Assembly (NCBI GenBank): GCA_946479985.1
Contig: CAMLIF010000027.1
Location: 1 to 36,120 of the forward strand
Length of the DNA stretch: 36,120 nt
Direction: 5' to 3'
From: an uncultured Flavobacteriales bacterium
GTDB lineage: Bacteria; Bacteroidota; Bacteroidia; Flavobacteriales; Crocinitomicaceae
Each line of letters starts with the position of its first letter. Within the stretch, counting starts at the first letter, position 1. Positions 32,872-36,120 of the stretch are shown in pieces. Under the pieces are notes generated by a model. It was not told the origin of the DNA. It saw only the letters and a list, made by a program, of their open reading frames with translations, and did no database searches. Made by a program: the position numbers and the translations under genes.

Positions 32872-33459
32872 ATGAAAACGAAAGTCAACAGCTTGTTTTT
32901 GGTCGGGATGATCACAGCAAGCATTCTTGCAGCTCCGGTAGCGATTGCAGCGGGAGACGAAGGAGATACTAAAACAATAGAGAACCACCGTCTTTCAAAT
33001 CGTAAAGAGTACAAAGACATGAAACGTTCTATGCACAACATAGAGTTAGACAGAGAACGTATTGTGTTCCACAAAGCCGAGTTGAAGAAAAATCGTGACG
33101 CTGATAAGACTATTGAGTCTCACATGAGTAAGAAAGAGCTTCAGAAAGCCAAAGCAGATTTACGACGAGACAAAAAGTATTTACGAATTGACAGACGCGA
33201 TTTAGCGAAAGATCAATGGGTGGCAATCAGAACCCAGGATCAGGAGAAAAAAGTAGCGAAAAAAGAAGTTCGTAAAGCAAAATGTGAGGTGCGTAAAGAC
33301 TTGCGAAAAGGAGATACAGCTGAATTTAAAGCTGACTCTGCCAAACTCCAGGCACTTTACGAGAAACGAGACGCTGAGAAGGAACAATCAGTAGCATTGA
33401 AAGAAGACGTTTATGAATTCTTCGTGTTACTGGATGAAGAAATAGAAGATGTAGTTTAA
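32872..33459 (+). CDS. Exported, highly charged coiled-coil protein
   Basis: 195 residues. A signal peptide (VNSLFLVGMITASILAAPVAIAA) is followed by an extremely Lys/Arg/Glu/Asp-rich helical region (ELKKNRDADKTIESH, KAKADLRRDKKYLRIDRRD, KKVAKKEVRKAKCEVRKD) with heptad-like spacing, and an acidic hydrophobic end (YEFFVLLDEEIEDVV). It has a single Cys in the mature part. No family is recognised. It is likely periplasmic or surface. It stands alone between a divergent lipoprotein gene and a strong shared terminator. TATTTTTA at 32810-32817 is a possible -7 box. Confidence 0.75.
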   Translation: MKTKVNSLFLVGMITASILAAPVAIAAGDEGDTKTIENHRLSNRKEYKDMKRSMHNIELDRERIVFHKAELKKNRDADKTIESHMSKKELQKAKADLRRDKKYLRIDRRDLAKDQWVAIRTQDQEKKVAKKEVRKAKCEVRKDLRKGDTAEFKADSAKLQALYEKRDAEKEQSVALKEDVYEFFVLLDEEIEDVV

Positions 33460-33486
33460 GTTAGGTTAGGTTGGTCAGTTCACAGA

Positions 33487-33520
33487 AAAAATGCCGTTCT
33501 CTCACGAGAACGGCATTTTT
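33487..33520. terminator. Bidirectional intrinsic terminator
   Basis: A perfect 15-bp stem, AAAAATGCCGTTCTC (33487-33501) with GAGAACGGCATTTTT (33506-33520), and a TCAC loop. The A/T flanks give T runs on both strands, so it ends the charged-protein gene on plus and der on minus. Confidence 0.93.
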
Positions 33521-33589
33521 GTTTTATGCAGATTCATAAATGTAGAAAGACGAAGAATAGCCTCCCCAACCATCGAAGCTACGCTTCTC

Positions 33590-34900
33590 TTATTTCTTTC
33601 TAAAGAAAATCCGAACAGGAACTCCTTCGAAATTGTATAACCCGCGAATCTTGTTCTCCAGGAAACGTTTGTACGAATCAGGAATGTACTGAGGCAAGTT
33701 ACAGAAGAATGCAAAGGCCGGAGCGTGTGTTGGCAGCTGCTGAACGTATTTGATCTTCACGTATTTTCCTTTGATTGATGGCGGCGGCGTGCTCTCGATA
33801 ATCGGAAGCATTACATCGTTCAATTCAGAAGTACTGATCTTACGAATACGGTTTTCATACACTTCCATGGCGCGTTCCAATGCTTTGTGAATACGCTGTT
33901 TGTTGATCACGGATGTAAAGATGATCGGCACGTCGTTGAACGGAGCAAGCTGCTCGCGCAGATTTTCTTCGTACTCTTTAGCGGTCATGGTGTCTTTTTC
34001 AACCAAGTCCCACTTATTTACCAAAACAACTACACCTTTGTGATTCTTCTCAGCCATGTAGAAGATGGTCAAATCCTGTTTCTGAATTCCTTCTGTTGCA
34101 TCCATCATAAAAATACAGATGTCTGAACTTTCAATGGTACGAACTGATCTCAGAACCGAGTAATACTCAATATCTTCCGTGACTTTTGCTTTCTTACGAA
34201 TTCCGGCTGTATCGATCAGCATGAAATCGAAACCGAATGCGTTGTAACGCGTGTTGATAGAATCGCGCGTGGTTCCCGAAATATTGGTAACAATGTTTCT
34301 TTCTTCACCCGTTAAGGCATTGATGAAAGAGGATTTTCCAACATTTGGTTTTCCAACTACTGCAATGCGCGGCAATCCTTCTTCTTCAGCGCCTCTCGGA
34401 TCTTCTTTTTCGAAGTATTTTACTGCTTCATCCAGAATTTCGCCGGTTCCCGAACCATTTGCCGCAGAAAGGTCAAAAACCTCTCCCAAACCAAACGACC
34501 AGAATTCAGAGGATAAACCAATTCGTTCCGTATTATCTACTTTATTGGCAACTACCAATACTTTCTTCTTTGTTTTGCGCAGCAACGCGGCAACTGTTTC
34601 ATCTAAATCAACAATTCCGGTTGTAACATCTACTACAAACAACAAAACTGTTGCTTCTTCAATTGCAATTTCAACTTGTTTACGAATCTCTCCTTCAAAG
34701 ACATCATCCGAACCATGCACATAACCTCCTGTGTCGATTACTGAAAACGGAATTCCGTTCCATTCTCCGCGACCATAAATACGATCACGCGTTACACCAC
34801 TCACCTCTTTTACAATGGCGCGGGTTGATTCTGTTAAACGATTGAATAATGTTGATTTTCCGACATTCGGTCGGCCCACGATGGCAATAATGTTTCCCAT
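33590..34900 (-). CDS. der: Ribosome-assembly GTPase Der (EngA)
   Basis: 436 residues, typical for Der. Two GTPase domains lie in tandem: domain 1 has GRPNVGKST (8-16), DTGG and NKVD; domain 2 has [14 protein letters not shown] and NKWD. A C-terminal KH-like domain follows ([26 protein letters not shown]). Der binds the 50S subunit and is needed for its maturation. Downstream on the minus strand a small hairpin (GAAGC-TAC-GCTTC, 33575-33587) sits before the strong terminator. It is 207 bases downstream of era, so the two GTPase genes may share a message or use a separate internal promoter. Confidence 0.98.
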   Translation of the reverse strand: MGNIIAIVGRPNVGKSTLFNRLTESTRAIVKEVSGVTRDRIYGRGEWNGIPFSVIDTGGYVHGSDDVFEGEIRKQVEIAIEEATVLLFVVDVTTGIVDLDETVAALLRKTKKKVLVVANKVDNTERIGLSSEFWSFGLGEVFDLSAANGSGTGEILDEAVKYFEKEDPRGAEEEGLPRIAVVGKPNVGKSSFINALTGEERNIVTNISGTTRDSINTRYNAFGFDFMLIDTAGIRKKAKVTEDIEYYSVLRSVRTIESSDICIFMMDATEGIQKQDLTIFYMAEKNHKGVVVLVNKWDLVEKDTMTAKEYEENLREQLAPFNDVPIIFTSVINKQRIHKALERAMEVYENRIRKISTSELNDVMLPIIESTPPPSIKGKYVKIKYVQQLPTHAPAFAFFCNLPQYIPDSYKRFLENKIRGLYNFEGVPVRIFFRKK

Positions 34901-34936
34901 TTTTCTACTATTTGACGTACTTCACAGCACTACTTT

Positions 34937-34971
34937 ACTAATTACAAATGTCTAATTACTAATTGCAAATG
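34937..34971. repeat. Short direct repeat in the era-der gap
   Basis: ACTAATTACAAATG (34937-34950) and ACTAATTGCAAATG (34958-34971) are 21 bases apart, differing at one base. The rest of the gap (34901-35107) holds further TAATT-type words, including a TAATTnG series near 35080-35100. There is no gene in it. Confidence 0.6.
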
Positions 34972-35052
34972 ATTAAGATATCATTCGATTCGCAATTGGT
35001 CCGCCGAAGCGTATAATTTGGCATTCCTTTTACTAATTGCTAATAACAAGTA

Positions 35053-35060
35053 CAAATTTA
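35053..35060 (-). promoter_or_regulatory. der: Possible -7 box for der
   Basis: The minus strand reads TAAATTTG, an exact box, but 153 bases before the der ATG and in an AT-rich repeat region, so chance is plausible. Confidence 0.25.
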
Positions 35061-35107
35061 GAATCAAAGAATTCAGTTGTAATTGGTAACTTGTAATTAG
35101 TCATTCT

Positions 35108-35983
35108 TTAATATCCGTATTTCTTCAGCTTCTGTTCGCTTGTTCTCCAGTCTTTATCGACTTTAATAAACGTTTCCAGAAAAACCTGCTGACCAATAAA
35201 TGCTTCAATGTCTTTACGCGCATCCATTCCGATACGTTTCAGCATTTCTCCTTTTTTACCGATCAAAATTCCTTTTTGCGAATCACGTTCAACGATAATC
35301 ACGGCACGAATATGCGTGATCGTTTCTGATTCTTTGTATTCTTCAATTTCTACCTGGCAAGCATACGGAACCTCTTTGTCGCAATGCAAAAAGATCTTTT
35401 CACGGATCATCTCCGATACGAAGAAACGAACCGGTCGGTCAGATAATTCATCTTTATCAAAATAGGCTGGTCCTTCAGGCGACAACTCCAAAATGCGCTG
35501 CCAGATTGGTTCCACATTGAATTTATGCAATGCCGAAATCGGGTGGATCTCAGCGTTCGGAAGTTTCTCCTGCCAGTATTCTCTTCTCGCGATCACTTTG
35601 TCCTGGTCGCCCAAATCTATTTTGTTGATGATCAGCAAAACCGGGATTTTCAATCGTTGAATACGCTCCAGGGTTTCCTTATGATTCATTTCGTTTTCCT
35701 GCATATCTGTAATAAACAACAGGATATCGGCATCTTTAAACGAAGATTCCACGTAACTCATCATTGCTTCATGCAGCTTGTACGAAGCATTCACCACTCC
35801 GGGAGTGTCTGAAAAAACAATCTGATGATCGTCGCCATTCACCAACCCATGAATTCTGTGACGCGTAGTTTGCGCCTTGGAAGTAACAATTGAAAGCTTC
35901 TCTCCAACAAGGCAGTTCATAAGCGTAGATTTCCCTACATTGGGGCTTCCAACAATATTTACGTACGCGCTTTTGTGAGACAT
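35108..35983 (-). CDS. era: Ribosome-maturation GTPase Era
   Basis: 291 residues from the ATG at 35983. A TTG six codons upstream is in frame but overlaps the -7 box (35999-36006), so the ATG is chosen. The N-terminal GTPase has GSPNVGKST (12-20), the switch region TSKAQTTRHRIHG, DTPGVV and NKID. The C-terminal KH domain shows KGILIGKKGEMLKRIG, which binds 16S rRNA near its 3' end. Era is required for 30S maturation. It forms a pair with der on the same strand. Confidence 0.97.
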   Translation of the reverse strand: MSHKSAYVNIVGSPNVGKSTLMNCLVGEKLSIVTSKAQTTRHRIHGLVNGDDHQIVFSDTPGVVNASYKLHEAMMSYVESSFKDADILLFITDMQENEMNHKETLERIQRLKIPVLLIINKIDLGDQDKVIARREYWQEKLPNAEIHPISALHKFNVEPIWQRILELSPEGPAYFDKDELSDRPVRFFVSEMIREKIFLHCDKEVPYACQVEIEEYKESETITHIRAVIIVERDSQKGILIGKKGEMLKRIGMDARKDIEAFIGQQVFLETFIKVDKDWRTSEQKLKKYGY

Positions 35984-35998
35984 AGAAGAAATTTTGTG

Positions 35999-36006
35999 CA
36001 AAGATA
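35999..36006 (-). promoter_or_regulatory. era: Candidate -7 box of era
   Basis: Minus-strand TATCTTTG is an exact TAnnTTTG match, 15 bases before the era ATG. No clear -33. The remaining 36007-36120 shows no gene; it contains a 14-bp palindrome ATACTTGCAAGTAT (36084-36097). Confidence 0.5.
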
Positions 36007-36120
36007 GGCAATTAGATATTAAGACGGTGTGCGCAGGATTGCAGAAAAGAGTGCGGATTATGGTTTCCCCCTTTATTTCTATGATACTTGCAAGTATTGA
36101 TAAGCAGATTTTCGGTTGAT

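Noticed and set aside
32655..33074. Minus-strand frame of 139 codons across the lipoprotein/charged-protein gap
   Set aside because: Overlaps the signal peptide and charged region of the plus gene, and its 3' part covers the lipoprotein promoter; no conserved features seen.
34251..34724. Plus-strand open frame of 157 codons inside der
   Set aside because: Antisense to the GTPase motifs of der; Ser/Thr/Pro-rich translation typical of a shadow frame.
36084..36097. 14-bp palindrome ATACTTGCAAGTAT near the right edge
   Set aside because: About two such palindromes are expected by chance in 36 kb, and its gene context is cut off by the window edge.

Overview
The window comes from a Bacteroidota genome, most likely Flavobacteriia; a Fluviicola/Crocinitomicaceae-like organism is my guess from gene content and not proven. 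The reasons are: type IX secretion (T9SS) C-terminal sorting domains, a LytS-type kinase with a two-component propeller, an IPExxxVDY gene directly before pyruvate kinase, DUF6089 and Wzi-like outer-membrane barrels, a ctaB/subunit III/subunit III/subunit IV/SCO/SCO/DUF420 cluster, and repeated upstream matches to the Bacteroidota -7 box TAnnTTTG. I see no rRNA, tRNA, CRISPR array, transposase or phage gene. The window reads as chromosomal core and near-core sequence.

Layout. 1-2754: the end of a propeller histidine kinase and its overlapping LytTR response regulator. 2848-6567: three tandem secreted leucine-rich-repeat proteins with T9SS tails; the third carries two repeat modules. 6746-8594: IPExxxVDY protein and pyruvate kinase. 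8665-12957 (minus): a small barrel-like protein, a large lamin-tail-domain protein, and a DEAD-box RNA helicase. 13131-14978: aspartate-semialdehyde dehydrogenase (asd) and a DUF6089 protein. 15105-20428 (minus): heme O synthase followed by cytochrome oxidase subunits III, III and IV, two SCO-type proteins and a DUF420 protein. 20656-21810: a DUF3179 membrane protein. 22016-25978 (minus): cysQ followed by two Wzi/RemB-like outer-membrane proteins. 26129-30681: deoC, a full-length aldehyde dehydrogenase, a half-length non-catalytic aldehyde dehydrogenase, a 3-TM membrane protein and a secreted protein. 30862-32075: a methyltransferase and a second 3-TM paralogue. 32079-33459: a lipoprotein (minus) and a charged exported protein (plus). 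33590-35983 (minus): the GTPases Der and Era.

How the genes work together. The 15-20 kb cluster supplies assembly factors and minor subunits of a heme-copper oxidase whose subunits I and II are not in the window. The deoC operon fits deoxyribose-5-phosphate cleavage with oxidation of the released acetaldehyde. Its two dehydrogenase genes look like a split form of the two-domain ALDH16 architecture. The most interesting non-coding signals are a 30-bp perfect palindrome between divergent promoters (13078-13107), a possible small RNA (about 21925-22015), and GC-rich inverted repeats on both sides of the full-length aldehyde dehydrogenase gene. No stretch longer than 300 bases lacks a gene. The longest gaps are 32628-32871, 20429-20655, 34901-35107, 21811-22015 and 30682-30861, and each is described below.
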